Assembly (NCBI RefSeq): GCF_045866565.1 | Contig: NZ_BAAFZV010000006.1 | Span: forward strand, 1 to 17,708 | DNA length: 17,708 nucleotides | Direction: 5' to 3' | Source of the DNA: Cognatilysobacter claricitrinus | Lineage (GTDB): Bacteria > Pseudomonadota > Gammaproteobacteria > Xanthomonadales > Xanthomonadaceae | Shown: piece after piece, positions 5,855 through 12,379 of the stretch | Numbering within the stretch: position 1 is the stretch's first letter | Layout of the letters: each line of letters begins with the position of its first letter | The notes under the pieces: generated by a model | Seen by the model: only the letters and a program-made list of their open reading frames with translations | What the model was told of the DNA's origin: nothing | Databases searched by the model: none | Position numbers and translations under genes: made by a program

Positions 5855-6382
5855 ATGTTGCATCGATTGATACCTGCGGTGTTGGGGCTACTAGCTTTCA
5901 CATGTAGTGCGGCGCCGTACAAGCAGATTCTCGTCGGGTACAACGGCCCGCAGGAATCAAACACGACGTACTTTTCGGATCCGGACGCCGTCAAAACATC
6001 ATGGCTGTCCCTGGCCTTGACCGCAGAACAGTTGAATAGCCTGCTCACACGCGTCGATTTCGCGACCCATGTCCTCGCCGTTAGCGCCGTCGGCGAGCGC
6101 GAGGCAGTGACGGACGTATCGCTGGAAAGCGTCATGTGGGATGAAACGTCTATTTCGGTCAACGTTTTCGTAGGCGTCGCAGGAAGTCAATGTTCTGGCC
6201 CCAGACCTAGGTCGTTCCCGTTTGTGGTCGCGATCATTGAGCGTCCTGAGCGCTTCGATGGTCTTAGCAACTTCTTTCACCAGAACTACCCCGCCGAGTG
6301 CGGTCCAATGCATGAGAGCGAGTCTTCGGGCGCGCCCCCTAACAATTCGTCCAAGCCGACGCCGCTTCGCGGCGCGGCTTAA
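5855..6382 (+). CDS. Secreted protein, possibly PrcB-like, with attC tail (cassette 13)
   Basis: A 175-aa product including the 14-residue attC tail. Residues 1-20 are a signal peptide (LIPAVLGLLAFTCSAA, cut before PYKQ). In the mature part, LTRVDFATHVLAVSAVGER followed by a region of beta strands and FPFVVAIIERPERF faintly recalls the PrcB C-terminal fold (protease-complex subunit-like); this is a weak resemblance only. Cys pairs are possible (SQCSG, AECG). ATG 5855 is 11 bases after the recombination point; the longer in-frame extension upstream is attC 12 sequence. Confidence 0.75.
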   Translation: MLHRLIPAVLGLLAFTCSAAPYKQILVGYNGPQESNTTYFSDPDAVKTSWLSLALTAEQLNSLLTRVDFATHVLAVSAVGEREAVTDVSLESVMWDETSISVNVFVGVAGSQCSGPRPRSFPFVVAIIERPERFDGLSNFFHQNYPAECGPMHESESSGAPPNNSSKPTPLRGAA

Positions 6383-6396
6383 CTCAGGTGTTAGGG
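6337..6396 (+). repeat. attC site 13
   Basis: R'' CCCTAAC, R' GTTAGGG. Read in the tail-coding frame. Closes cassette 13 (5844-6390). Confidence 0.97.
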
Positions 6397-6406
6397 GGCA
6401 GTCCGA

Positions 6407-6634
6407 GTGAAGCAGCAACTCCAAGCGCTAGGTTCGGCCATCGGCATGTACGTGCTGAGCCTTCTGCCATTTGGCCTCGGCTACTTCTTTATAGCCATTA
6501 GTCTGTTCTCGGGGCATGGAGCAACTCAAGACTGGTACGACCTGGTTGGCTACGCTTGGCTAGCACTCGCGCTCGTCATTCCAATCTGGGTCGCCGTGGC
6601 CAGCTATCGCAGGGTCATGCGTGAGCAGTCGTAA
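6407..6634 (+). CDS. Two-pass small membrane protein (cassette 14)
   Basis: A 75-aa protein with hydrophobic stretches at about 8-35 and 45-67, a short acidic/aromatic loop (TQDWYD) and a basic tail (SYRRVMREQ). Family unknown. GTG 6407 is the only reasonable start; the 16-base leader has no clear Shine-Dalgarno. TAA falls 13 bases before R''. The bases between (ctgccccc) belong to the 12-bp complement of the cassette start. Shortest cassette in the window (311 bp). Confidence 0.68.
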   Translation: MKQQLQALGSAIGMYVLSLLPFGLGYFFIAISLFSGHGATQDWYDLVGYAWLALALVIPIWVAVASYRRVMREQS

Positions 6635-6647
6635 TGCCCCAGCTGCC

Positions 6648-6707
6648 CCCTAACAATTCGTCCAAGCCGACGCCGCTTCGCGGCGCGGCTTAACTCAGGT
6701 GTTAGGG
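6648..6707 (+). repeat. attC site 14
   Basis: R'' CCCTAAC, R' GTTAGGG, consensus core. Closes cassette 14 (6391-6701). Confidence 0.97.
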
Positions 6708-6710
6708 GCC

Positions 6711-7091
6711 ATGAGGAAGATCGTCGCAGCCGCAATCATTCTTACCGTCATTTCGGGCTGCGACACGTTCCGCGATTACCGAATGCAGCGCTCGCTAGCC
6801 GTATCTCGTGCTGCTTCTTTGGCCAAAATCGATCCAGAAGAGTGCCGCCGCAAGAACGGCACCATCCGCCAGGTGGGCATGTTTGGTACGCCTTCGTGTG
6901 TCGTGCCGCTCCCCGATGCTGGCAAGGTGTGCCGGTCAAACTCAGAATGCGCGGGCTTCTGTTTCGCTCCCACAGGGGTCGTGGTTGGCCAGGCGGCTAC
7001 CGGCACCTGCCAGATCGATAAGGCCGCTATGTTTGGCTGCCGCGATCAAGTGGAGAATGGAGTCGTGGTCGGGGGCATGTGCGTTGACTAG
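6711..7091 (+). CDS. Cysteine-rich predicted lipoprotein (cassette 15)
   Basis: A 126-aa product. MRKIVAAAIILTVISGC is a lipoprotein signal with Cys17; Asp at +2 is the residue that retains lipoproteins at the inner membrane in enterobacteria. Eight further Cys (45, 63, 74, 80, 84, 100, 110, 124) suggest a disulphide-knotted periplasmic domain: CRSNSECAGFC is the core. Cys-rich lipoproteins of this layout look familiar from other proteobacteria, but I can assign no function. ATG 6711 starts the signal peptide. TAG precedes attC 15 by six bases. Confidence 0.82.
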   Translation: MRKIVAAAIILTVISGCDTFRDYRMQRSLAVSRAASLAKIDPEECRRKNGTIRQVGMFGTPSCVVPLPDAGKVCRSNSECAGFCFAPTGVVVGQAATGTCQIDKAAMFGCRDQVENGVVVGGMCVD

Positions 7092-7097
7092 CTTGGC

Positions 7098-7157
7098 CCC
7101 TAACAATTCGTCCAAGCCGACGCCGCTTCGCGGCGCGGCTTAACTCAGGTGTTAGGC
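7098..7157 (+). repeat. attC site 15
   Basis: R'' CCCTAAC, R' GTTAGGC, consensus core. Closes cassette 15 (6702-7151). Confidence 0.97.
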
Positions 7158-7159
7158 CC

Positions 7160-7576
7160 GTGCACATAGATCTGTGGCACTTCGAGGACTTCAAAGGCGC
7201 GAACACGCTGGTTCTGTCGGGGCCTCCTGCGTACATTGCGGCGCTGGCCGAAGCTCTTGAAGCATTCGCTGCCTCAGACGCACTCGGGCTGGCACTGGAA
7301 GATTGCCTGCCGGTCGTTGGTTTTGGCCAACTTTGGGTGCTTAAGGAACCGCAGCAGGTCACCGGCCAGTTCCGGTGGCTTGTCCCGGCCGAAGAGCTGC
7401 CCTCGGTCGCTGCTGCCGTACGCGCTATTGCGGCCTCTGCGCCCGCGCACCAATATTTTTCGCTCGTCGAGCCGGAAACTAACCTGCTCGTAACGTCGGG
7501 CGAGTACCCAGCCGAGGTCTTCGGGCACGTGCCTAACAATTCGTCCAAGCCGACGCCGCTTCGCGGCGCGGCTTAA
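7160..7576 (+). CDS. Hypothetical cytosolic protein with attC tail (cassette 16)
   Basis: A 138-aa soluble protein (about 124 native residues plus PNNSSKPTPLRGAA). No signal or membrane segment. Alternating strands and helices (NTLVLSGPPAYIAALAEALEAF; FRWLVPAEELPSVAAAVRAIAA) suggest a small alpha/beta fold. Not recognised. GTG 7160 lies only 8 bases after the recombination point, the shortest leader in the array, so translation would depend on attC AGGTG or on coupling from upstream. Confidence 0.68.
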   Translation: MHIDLWHFEDFKGANTLVLSGPPAYIAALAEALEAFAASDALGLALEDCLPVVGFGQLWVLKEPQQVTGQFRWLVPAEELPSVAAAVRAIAASAPAHQYFSLVEPETNLLVTSGEYPAEVFGHVPNNSSKPTPLRGAA

Positions 7577-7590
7577 CTCAGGTGTTAGCC
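7531..7590 (+). repeat. attC site 16
   Basis: R'' GCCTAAC, R' GTTAGCC. Read in the tail-coding frame. Closes cassette 16 (7152-7584). Confidence 0.97.
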
Positions 7591-7593
7591 GCC

Positions 7594-8385
7594 ATGGTCA
7601 AGTCCGCAGCGCTCGCAATAGCTTTTTGGATAGCTCTGACTTCCCCGGCGCAAGCTGGCGTTCCCACTCACGGGCTTTGTACGCCGGACGATGCGTCGTC
7701 CGATCCCAACGGAAAGTGGGAAAATATCCTGTTGTGCGTGTTCGACGCACTCCCATGGCAAGGCGATACGAGGGATCGAGCCGGAATCGAGCGACTCAAT
7801 ATCCTTCTTGAAGCGAATAGAGCCGCCATCGGTGATGGCCTCTACTTCTACTGGAAGGGGCAACTCGCGCTCTTGGCAGATAACAAGCCGGGGCACGACG
7901 TCTACCTGGAAAAGGCAGCAGCGCTGCAGCAGCCAGCCGCGCTATTCGAAGAGTTCAAGCTCACGGGCGATCGTCGTTTCCTCATTAAGGCCGCTGCGGC
8001 TGGAAGCTACGATGCGGCAGAGACGTTAGCGTTCGAGGAAAAAGATCCCCGCAAGGTAGCGAGGCAGCTTGAGAACCTAGCGCTGCGCGGCTATGTGCAG
8101 GGGATTGAGGGCCTTGATACCCGTCTTGAGTATCTTCCGGTTGAACGCAGAGACTTCTGGAGACTCGTCTTTGCGCTCGTAGGCACTGGTGAGTACAAAG
8201 GTGCCTACCCGGGCCCTAGTGCAGATTGGAGCAGCATTTGCAGAATCGCTGCTCTCCATCCTAAGCCGCTTGAACGCCAACGCCCCCTCAAAGGGCTCGA
8301 GCATGCTGAATTCGATGCGGCAATGCTCTACCTCGAGCGTTGTGTTGCACCTAGCGGGCAGCCTCAAGTCCCAGATGGCGGCTAA
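7594..8385 (+). CDS. Secreted helical-repeat protein, Sel1/TPR-like (cassette 17)
   Basis: A 263-aa product, the second longest here. Residues 1-21 are a signal peptide ending SPAQA before GVP. The mature part is helical: YFYWKGQLALLADN, EKAAALQQPAALFEEFKLTGDRRFLIKAAAAGSYDAAETLAF has the Ala/Gly spacing (KAAAAGSYDAA) of Sel1-like or TPR repeats, though I can see no full array. Cys residues near both ends (GLCTPD, LLCVFD, SICRIA, ERCVAP) may pair in the periplasm. Start ATG 7594 is 9 bases after the recombination point; TAA comes from attC 17. Confidence 0.8.
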   Translation: MVKSAALAIAFWIALTSPAQAGVPTHGLCTPDDASSDPNGKWENILLCVFDALPWQGDTRDRAGIERLNILLEANRAAIGDGLYFYWKGQLALLADNKPGHDVYLEKAAALQQPAALFEEFKLTGDRRFLIKAAAAGSYDAAETLAFEEKDPRKVARQLENLALRGYVQGIEGLDTRLEYLPVERRDFWRLVFALVGTGEYKGAYPGPSADWSSICRIAALHPKPLERQRPLKGLEHAEFDAAMLYLERCVAPSGQPQVPDGG

Positions 8386-8439
8386 CAATTCGTCCAAGCC
8401 GACGCCGCTTCGCGGCGCGGCTTAACTCAGGTGTTAGGC
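8380..8439 (+). repeat. attC site 17
   Basis: R'' GGCTAAC, R' GTTAGGC. R'' is complementary to its own cassette start GTTAGCC. Closes cassette 17 (7585-8433). Confidence 0.97.
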
Positions 8440-8447
8440 CTCAGCCA

Positions 8448-8780
8448 ATGTCTACGGTTACCGTCTACATTGATCTCCCGCTGTTCGCCCCGCCCGGCGA
8501 AACATTTGCGCTAGCTACGGGTGAAGTGGCCGTATCGTTCGTGCCAACGCACCTCGATACGTTTCCGTGGCCAGCGGAGTGGGCGCAAGCTCACCCAACG
8601 TACGTCCTGCCGGACCACGGCGCCGTGCTCGGCGCTCGCCCTTGGAAAGGCTCAGGAAGTGCTGAAATGCACGTGAGTCTTTGCGGATTTGTTTTTGAGA
8701 GCCAAGAGGAAGCCGTTGAATGCGCCACGTTTCTCCAATCACTAGGCTTGCAACTTCATGATCTTCGCTCTGAGGCCTAA
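8448..8780 (+). CDS. Hypothetical cytosolic protein (cassette 18)
   Basis: A 110-aa soluble protein without signal or membrane segment. Strand-rich N-terminal half (VTVYIDLPLF, VAVSFVPT) and a helical C-terminal part (SQEEAVECATFLQSLGLQLHDL). No family recognised. ATG 8448 is 14 bases after the recombination point. TAA lies in attC 18. The end of the gene (tctgaggcc) pairs with the leader (ggcctcag) for 12 bp including the R box. Confidence 0.68.
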   Translation: MSTVTVYIDLPLFAPPGETFALATGEVAVSFVPTHLDTFPWPAEWAQAHPTYVLPDHGAVLGARPWKGSGSAEMHVSLCGFVFESQEEAVECATFLQSLGLQLHDLRSEA

Positions 8781-8834
8781 CAATTCGTCCAAGCCGACGC
8801 CGCTTCGCGGCGCGGCTTAACTCAGGTGTTAGCG
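8775..8834 (+). repeat. attC site 18
   Basis: R'' GCCTAAC, R' GTTAGCG. Closes cassette 18 (8434-8828). Confidence 0.97.
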
Positions 8835-8837
8835 CTC

Positions 8838-9212
8838 ATGAACAATCCGTATCGCTCCCCCGAAACCTTTCCGGCCGAGACGGCACCCTCGCCGTCTCTC
8901 GGGTTTGTCTTCGTCGGAATCGTACTGTCTGCATTTCCTGCCGTGGTGTCGTCACTTGTCGTCGGGCACTTTCGCGACGCACTCGCGGCGTTCGGGGCGG
9001 ATCTTCCGGCTCTAACCAAACTCCTTTTCGCGTACCACAGCTGGTTATGGCTGGTGCCCGCCGCCGTCGCAGCAATCGCGTTTCGCGGCCCGCCTCTCCG
9101 CCGTGCACGCGGAGCGCTCATCTTGGGCGTCATCAGCCTGTTCGTCCTCGTGCCGGCTTGCGTCATTGCGCTTTACCTGCCCATCTTTAAGCTCGGCGCC
9201 GTTGTAGGCTGA
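8838..9212 (+). CDS. Membrane protein, first of two duplicated cassettes (cassette 19)
   Basis: A 124-aa protein with a polar Pro-rich N-terminus (MNNPYRSPETFP) and three membrane segments at about 21-43, 66-82 and 93-116. It differs from the cassette 27 product (12380-12754) at about nine residues, five of them clustered at 65-72 (AYHSWLWL against EHHNLLWV). Family unknown. The start is fixed by conservation of ATG, leader and protein between the copies. TGA is just before attC 19. Confidence 0.82.
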   Translation: MNNPYRSPETFPAETAPSPSLGFVFVGIVLSAFPAVVSSLVVGHFRDALAAFGADLPALTKLLFAYHSWLWLVPAAVAAIAFRGPPLRRARGALILGVISLFVLVPACVIALYLPIFKLGAVVG

Positions 9213-9213
9213 G

Positions 9214-9274
9214 CACTAACAATTTGTCCAAGCCGACGCCGCTTCCGCGGCGCGGCTTAACTCAGGTGTTAGGG
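9214..9274 (+). repeat. attC site 19, mutated (61 bp)
   Basis: R'' CACTAAC, R' GTTAGGG. It has a one-base insertion in the terminal loop region (cttccgcgg for cttcgcgg), AATTTG for AATTCG, and CAC for CGC in R''. These changes are absent from the duplicate cassette 27 and look like decay. Closes cassette 19 (8829-9268). Confidence 0.95.
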
Positions 9275-9286
9275 CGCACACAAAGT

Positions 9287-9772
9287 ATGCCGATCCTCAA
9301 CCAAGACCTCGAAGAAATCCGGCCGCAATGGCAGGCCCGACTAGCTGATGGCTTGAGTCCGTCAACGCGCGCCAAACGGGCGCTGCTGCTAGTCGCCAGC
9401 ACCATCTCGCTTGTGGTCGTGATCCTCGGGGTGTTTCCTACCAAGATTGATACGCTTGGCGTCACTCTCGAGGGGCACCACAAGAACGACATCCTCATAC
9501 TTCTGCTCGCCGTGAACGGCTATGCGCTCGTGGGCTTCACCATTTACGCGTGGGCTGACTATCACGTCCACCTTAGAATCAACAAGAACGCACGCACTGG
9601 CTACATCACATCGTTCACGCGGGGCCAAGCGTCGCTGCTCGAATCGCTGAACTACCTTCTGCGGCTTCTCTTTGATTTCTTTGTTCCACCGCTGTACGGG
9701 ATCTACGCTATCCACCGGCTCGTCGCGTTTCTCGGGCCGCACTTTCTCGGGGCTGCCGCGGGTGCGCCCTAA
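9287..9772 (+). CDS. Membrane protein (cassette 20)
   Basis: A 161-aa protein. The first 30 residues are polar (QDLEEIRPQWQARLADGLSP); membrane segments lie at about 32-50, 68-89 and 122-148, with a charged loop HVHLRINKNARTGY between the second and third. Family not recognised. ATG 9287 follows an 18-base leader without a clear Shine-Dalgarno; a longer frame starting in attC 19 exists only because of its one-base insertion. TAA is in attC 20. End complementarity 12 bp. Confidence 0.77.
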   Translation: MPILNQDLEEIRPQWQARLADGLSPSTRAKRALLLVASTISLVVVILGVFPTKIDTLGVTLEGHHKNDILILLLAVNGYALVGFTIYAWADYHVHLRINKNARTGYITSFTRGQASLLESLNYLLRLLFDFFVPPLYGIYAIHRLVAFLGPHFLGAAAGAP

Positions 9773-9826
9773 CAATTCGTCCAAGCCGACGCCGCTTCGC
9801 GGCGCGGCTTAACTCAGGTGTTAGCG
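9767..9826 (+). repeat. attC site 20
   Basis: R'' CCCTAAC, R' GTTAGCG, consensus core. Closes cassette 20 (9269-9820). Confidence 0.97.
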
Positions 9827-10153
9827 CTCACACCGGGAAGCAAACTCGCTTCTTGATTTGCTCCTGGCGACTCGCGGTTTTTCGTCGCACGCTTCCGGGC
9901 CGCATCACGGACACTCTGGCTCCCCGCCGGGCGCGTGCCTGCTCTGCTGCTCTCAATCAATTGCTCCGCCCGGCTCGGACGCACCTCTAGCTCTCGAGGA
10001 ACACGATCCGCGTTGCCCGGCTCACCGCAGCAATCCGCATCGGCTCTCGTGGCACACTTCGGCGCGTGAGGTCGGCAAGTCAGTAGATCGGCGTGTGATC
10101 TCTAACAATTCGTTCAACCCGACGCCGCTTCGCGGCGCGGGTCAACTCAGGTG
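9821..10153 (+). other. Cassette 21, no convincing gene; homologue of cassette 33
   Basis: The 286 bases before attC 21 align end to end with cassette 33 (287 bases), most strongly in the first 50 bases and in the last 65 (ctctcgtggcacacttcggc, then cggcgtgtgatctctaac). No shared open frame with a plausible start survives in both copies: a frame open here meets a TGA in cassette 33. Open frames present have atypical composition and no ribosome site. This is either a non-coding cassette (RNA or regulatory) or a decayed gene. Confidence 0.7.
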
Positions 10154-10159
10154 TTAGGC
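10100..10159 (+). repeat. attC site 21, covariant stem subtype
   Basis: R'' CTCTAAC, R' GTTAGGC. The outer stem is TTCAACCCG/CGGGTCAAC where most sites have TCCAAGCCG/CGGCTTAAC; both strands changed so pairing is kept. Closes cassette 21. Confidence 0.95.
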
Positions 10160-10501
10160 CACGCACTGCGGTTCCAGGCGGCGGGCAATATCTCTACAAA
10201 GCCGGTTGCGTCGCGCTCTACGTCCTCGGCTTTCGTGGCACAGCTCCATGTCGCGTTTCCGCAAGCGTCGTCTAGGTCGCACCTGCTCGCTCTGCCGCGT
10301 CGCTCGCGGCCAGTTCGGCGTCCAAACTTTGCGCTCGCGGCGTTCACCTTCGGAGCTGCGCTGGCCGCAGCATCCCTATCCCAAGCCGTCGTACTATCGC
10401 GGCTGGCAGTTGGGTTTCGCTCGCCTAGTTCTCGAACTCGGGGCGTGGCCTAACAATTCGTCCAAGCCGACGCCGCTTCGCGGCGCGGCTTAACTCAGGT
10501 G
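10154..10501 (+). other. Cassette 22, no convincing gene
   Basis: About 294 bases before attC 22. Two overlapping forward frames are open: one from ATG 10248 (MSRFRKRRLGRTCSLCRVAR, ending in the attC tail) and one ending at the R'' stop at 10453 that has only an attC GTG as start. Neither has a ribosome site or recognisable fold, and a reverse frame over 10147-10347 is equally weak. The cassette ends are intact (12-bp complementarity), so it is a genuine cassette. A short block (ctttcgtggcaca) resembles one in cassettes 21 and 33. Confidence 0.6.
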
Positions 10502-10507
10502 TTAGCG
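10448..10507 (+). repeat. attC site 22
   Basis: R'' GCCTAAC, R' GTTAGCG, consensus core. Closes cassette 22. Confidence 0.97.
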
Positions 10508-10510
10508 CTC

Positions 10511-10897
10511 ATGTCGAAGCATCTCTCACGCCTGCTATTAGCCCTCTTCTTGCTGGCGCCAGCGGTGATTGCCCAGACCTTGCCCACTAACAAGCTTGTA
10601 GGTACGTTGCCACCGCCGAAACTGAGCTTTTGGCAGCGCCAAATGTATTCTGCACAGCTGACCCGTAACGCTAACGGCGACGGCTATGTCATGGAACTCG
10701 ATCCCACCTCCCCGACAGACATCTCCAATTGGGCCATGAAGCGCTCGCGCGACAACTTCCAGAGAATCGCGGATTCTGTATGCGCGCCCGGCAAAGCCCA
10801 GCTACTCAGCCCGGTCACATGGGACGTCTTCATTGCAGATCGCGGCGATGACGGCCTTGACCACATTACCGGCGAGTTTAGGTGCGGTGAGCGCTAA
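10511..10897 (+). CDS. Secreted hypothetical protein (cassette 23)
   Basis: A 128-aa product with a signal peptide (LLLALFLLAPAVIA, cut after residue 21 before QTLP). The mature 107 residues hold KLSFWQRQMYSAQLTRN, a helical middle and two Cys (91, 125) that could close a disulphide across the C-terminal half. Family unknown. ATG 10511 sits 9 bases after the recombination point. TAA is in attC 23. The first ten bases of the cassette (TTAGCGCTCA) are the same as in cassettes 19, 21, 27 and 33 although the bodies differ. Confidence 0.78.
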   Translation: MSKHLSRLLLALFLLAPAVIAQTLPTNKLVGTLPPPKLSFWQRQMYSAQLTRNANGDGYVMELDPTSPTDISNWAMKRSRDNFQRIADSVCAPGKAQLLSPVTWDVFIADRGDDGLDHITGEFRCGER

Positions 10898-10951
10898 CAG
10901 ATCGTCCAAGCCGACGCCGCTACGCGGCGCGGCTTAACTCAGGTGTTAGGG
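10892..10951 (+). repeat. attC site 23, minor variant
   Basis: R'' CGCTAAC, R' GTTAGGG. Differences: AGATCG for AATTCG in the spacer and CTACG for CTTCG in the loop, both outside paired arms. Closes cassette 23 (10502-10945). Confidence 0.96.
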
Positions 10952-10956
10952 GTCAC

Positions 10957-11244
10957 ATGGAAACAATTGAGCAACCGTATGAGACACCGTTGCCATTCCG
11001 CGGTTGGTTTTGGCTATCGGTTGGCCTGGGCGTCTATCGCATTGCCGATTGGGCATACGGCGGCAGGCAGGACACATCGGCGCTGCTTTCGGGAATCGGG
11101 TTCTTGCTACTCGCGCCTGGTATTCGCCTCGGCGGCGTGTCTAGAGAGCACCTTCAAGCCCATCCGCGGCGGCGGCTTTGGCTTGCGTGTAGCTGGATCG
11201 GCGCTGCTCTCGTGGTCGGCGCCTTGCTGCTCCGCTACCTGTGA
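10957..11244 (+). CDS. Small membrane protein (cassette 24)
   Basis: A 95-aa protein with likely membrane segments at about 15-33, 42-57 and 73-93; a Tyr/Trp-rich loop (YRIADWAYGG) and a basic loop (HLQAHPRRR) separate them. Family unknown. ATG 10957 follows an 11-base leader. TGA lies just before attC 24; the bases around it (ctgtgacccc) are the complement of the cassette start (ggggtcaca), 13 bp in all. The other frame open here lacks a proper start. Confidence 0.75.
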   Translation: METIEQPYETPLPFRGWFWLSVGLGVYRIADWAYGGRQDTSALLSGIGFLLLAPGIRLGGVSREHLQAHPRRRLWLACSWIGAALVVGALLLRYL

Positions 11245-11245
11245 C

Positions 11246-11357
11246 CCCTAACAATTCGTCCAAGCCGACACCGCTTCGTTCCGGCAAACATAGGGCAGGA
11301 AAAGCTTGCCCTATGTTTACCTCCACTACGCGGCGCGGCTTAACTCAGGTGTTAGGC
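11246..11357 (+). repeat. attC site 24, enlarged by a 52-bp hairpin (112 bp)
   Basis: R'' CCCTAAC, R' GTTAGGC. Same expansion and same CACCGC stem change as attC 8, though it closes an unrelated cassette (24, 10946-11351). Confidence 0.95.
11279..11330 (+). repeat. 52-bp insertion with 12-bp perfect inverted repeat (copy B)
   Basis: Arms AAACATAGGGCA (11286-11297) and TGCCCTATGTTT (11307-11318). It differs from copy A at one base, in the hairpin loop (GGAAAAGCT for GAAAAAGCT). Confidence 0.9.
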
Positions 11358-11363
11358 CCCTAA

Positions 11364-11774
11364 ATGCAGAAGCTCGCGCCGGCGATTTTTCTCTTAGCCC
11401 TAGTCGCGCTCCCCGCTCACGCCACCATTCCGGATCGTGGCTGCAAGCATCCAGTGCGTATTGTTCATTGGGAACAGCCTCAATTCCCCGAGGCTTGGCA
11501 CGGCAAAGCGCTGGCCGCAGTAATTGTCTTCGGCAGTCTTGATGCCGGTGGTGTACTCAGCCGTGCAGAGGCAGTCGGGCTGGAGCTCGTCGGCGGCTCG
11601 TCAGTTATCGATGCGCCTGATGAATTCACACCTCTAGTTAGCGCGGTCTCGGGCCGCTGGCGGTTCGGGCCACAATCAGGCCGCTGCCTGCTCAGACTCA
11701 GGGTGCCAATTGCTTCGCCCGGTACGGGGCCTAACAATTCGTCCAAGCCGACGCCGCTTCGCGGCGCGGCTTAA
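11364..11774 (+). CDS. Secreted TonB-C-like domain protein with attC tail (cassette 25)
   Basis: A 136-aa product. Residues 1-20 are a signal peptide (PAIFLLALVALPAHA). The mature part resembles a TonB C-terminal domain: QPQFPEAWHGKALAAVIVFGSLDAGGVLSRAEAVG recalls the pattern where a P-x-YP-x-x-A-x-x-x-x-x-G segment is followed by V-x-V-x-F-x-I-D-x-D-G-x-V, and FTPLVSAVSGRWRFGP recalls the A-x-x-x-W-x-F-x-P end. Such secreted stand-alone domains occur in energy-transduction-like periplasmic proteins. The gene runs through attC 25 and ends NNSSKPTPLRGAA. ATG 11364 is 12 bases after the recombination point. Confidence 0.76.
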   Translation: MQKLAPAIFLLALVALPAHATIPDRGCKHPVRIVHWEQPQFPEAWHGKALAAVIVFGSLDAGGVLSRAEAVGLELVGGSSVIDAPDEFTPLVSAVSGRWRFGPQSGRCLLRLRVPIASPGTGPNNSSKPTPLRGAA

Positions 11775-11788
11775 CTCAGGTGTTAGGC
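11729..11788 (+). repeat. attC site 25
   Basis: R'' GCCTAAC, R' GTTAGGC. Read in the tail-coding frame. Closes cassette 25 (11352-11782). Confidence 0.97.
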
Positions 11789-11803
11789 GTTACATCAAAC
11801 ACT

Positions 11804-11810
11804 AAGGGGA
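11804..11810 (+). promoter_or_regulatory. Ribosome binding site AAGGGGA of cassette 26
   Basis: Purine-rich Shine-Dalgarno with a 4-base spacer to ATG 11815. It is too close to GTG 11812, so it favours the ATG. Confidence 0.65.
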
Positions 11811-11814
11811 AGTG

Positions 11815-12315
11815 ATGCAAAAGGCAGTGTTCGCGATCGGATTGGCTCTTCTAGCAGGCTGTGCCACGCACTACGCACCACCCGCGTCGGGCGAGACGGC
11901 CACTGTTACGTTCTCGGCGTCGGGGATTCCCTTGGGGGCTTGGGTACTCGTGCAGAATTTCGCCTCGGAAAGTTGCGAGGCCAGCCCGAATGGCACGCGT
12001 CTCGCAACATTCACCACCACGGCGGTTCAAGGCAAAGGCGACCCGCACTCCGGGGTCAGCCGCACCATGCGAGCTGGCAATCCGGCGGTCGTTACTTTTG
12101 CGTATCAGGCTGGCGCTATCGGAATCACCGACGCCGAGACCTGCACCCTGACCGAAAGTTTCGTCCCCCAGTCGGGTGCGAACTATCGAGTAGCCTTTAG
12201 TCAGAACGGCTCAATGTGCCGGGTTGCCGTCCTGCGCGATGTTGCAGGCAAGTACGAGCCCGTAACCACTGCCAAGCAGGTCAAGCCGGCGTGCGTTAAC
12301 CAGGTCAATGGGTAA
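11815..12315 (+). CDS. Predicted lipoprotein (cassette 26)
   Basis: A 166-aa product with lipobox LLAGC (Cys16; Ala at +2, compatible with outer-membrane sorting). Beta-rich mature domain (TATVTFSASGIPLGAWVLVQNF; GANYRVAFSQNGSMCRVAVLRD) with four more Cys (54, 110, 135, 160) that could form two disulphides. No family recognised. The cassette has a 32-base leader with its own ribosome site, the longest leader in the array. TAA lies five bases before R'', inside a 12-bp end complementarity (gggtaacgcc against ggcgttac). Confidence 0.82.
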   Translation: MQKAVFAIGLALLAGCATHYAPPASGETATVTFSASGIPLGAWVLVQNFASESCEASPNGTRLATFTTTAVQGKGDPHSGVSRTMRAGNPAVVTFAYQAGAIGITDAETCTLTESFVPQSGANYRVAFSQNGSMCRVAVLRDVAGKYEPVTTAKQVKPACVNQVNG

Positions 12316-12316
12316 C

Positions 12317-12376
12317 GCCTAACAATTCGTCCAAGCCGACGCCGCTTCGCGGCGCGGCTTAACTCAGGTGTTAGCG
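12317..12376 (+). repeat. attC site 26
   Basis: R'' GCCTAAC, R' GTTAGCG, consensus core. Closes cassette 26 (11783-12370). Confidence 0.97.
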
Positions 12377-12379
12377 CTC

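Noticed and set aside
5644..6424. Reverse-strand open frames with the shared segment LTPELSRAAKRRRLGRIVR
   Set aside because: That segment is the reverse translation of attC; the frames are shadows of the + strand genes and have no ribosome sites.
9858..10157. 99-codon open frame in cassette 21 as a gene
   Set aside because: It needs a TTG start without ribosome site, has atypical composition, and its frame is broken by a TGA in the homologous cassette 33.
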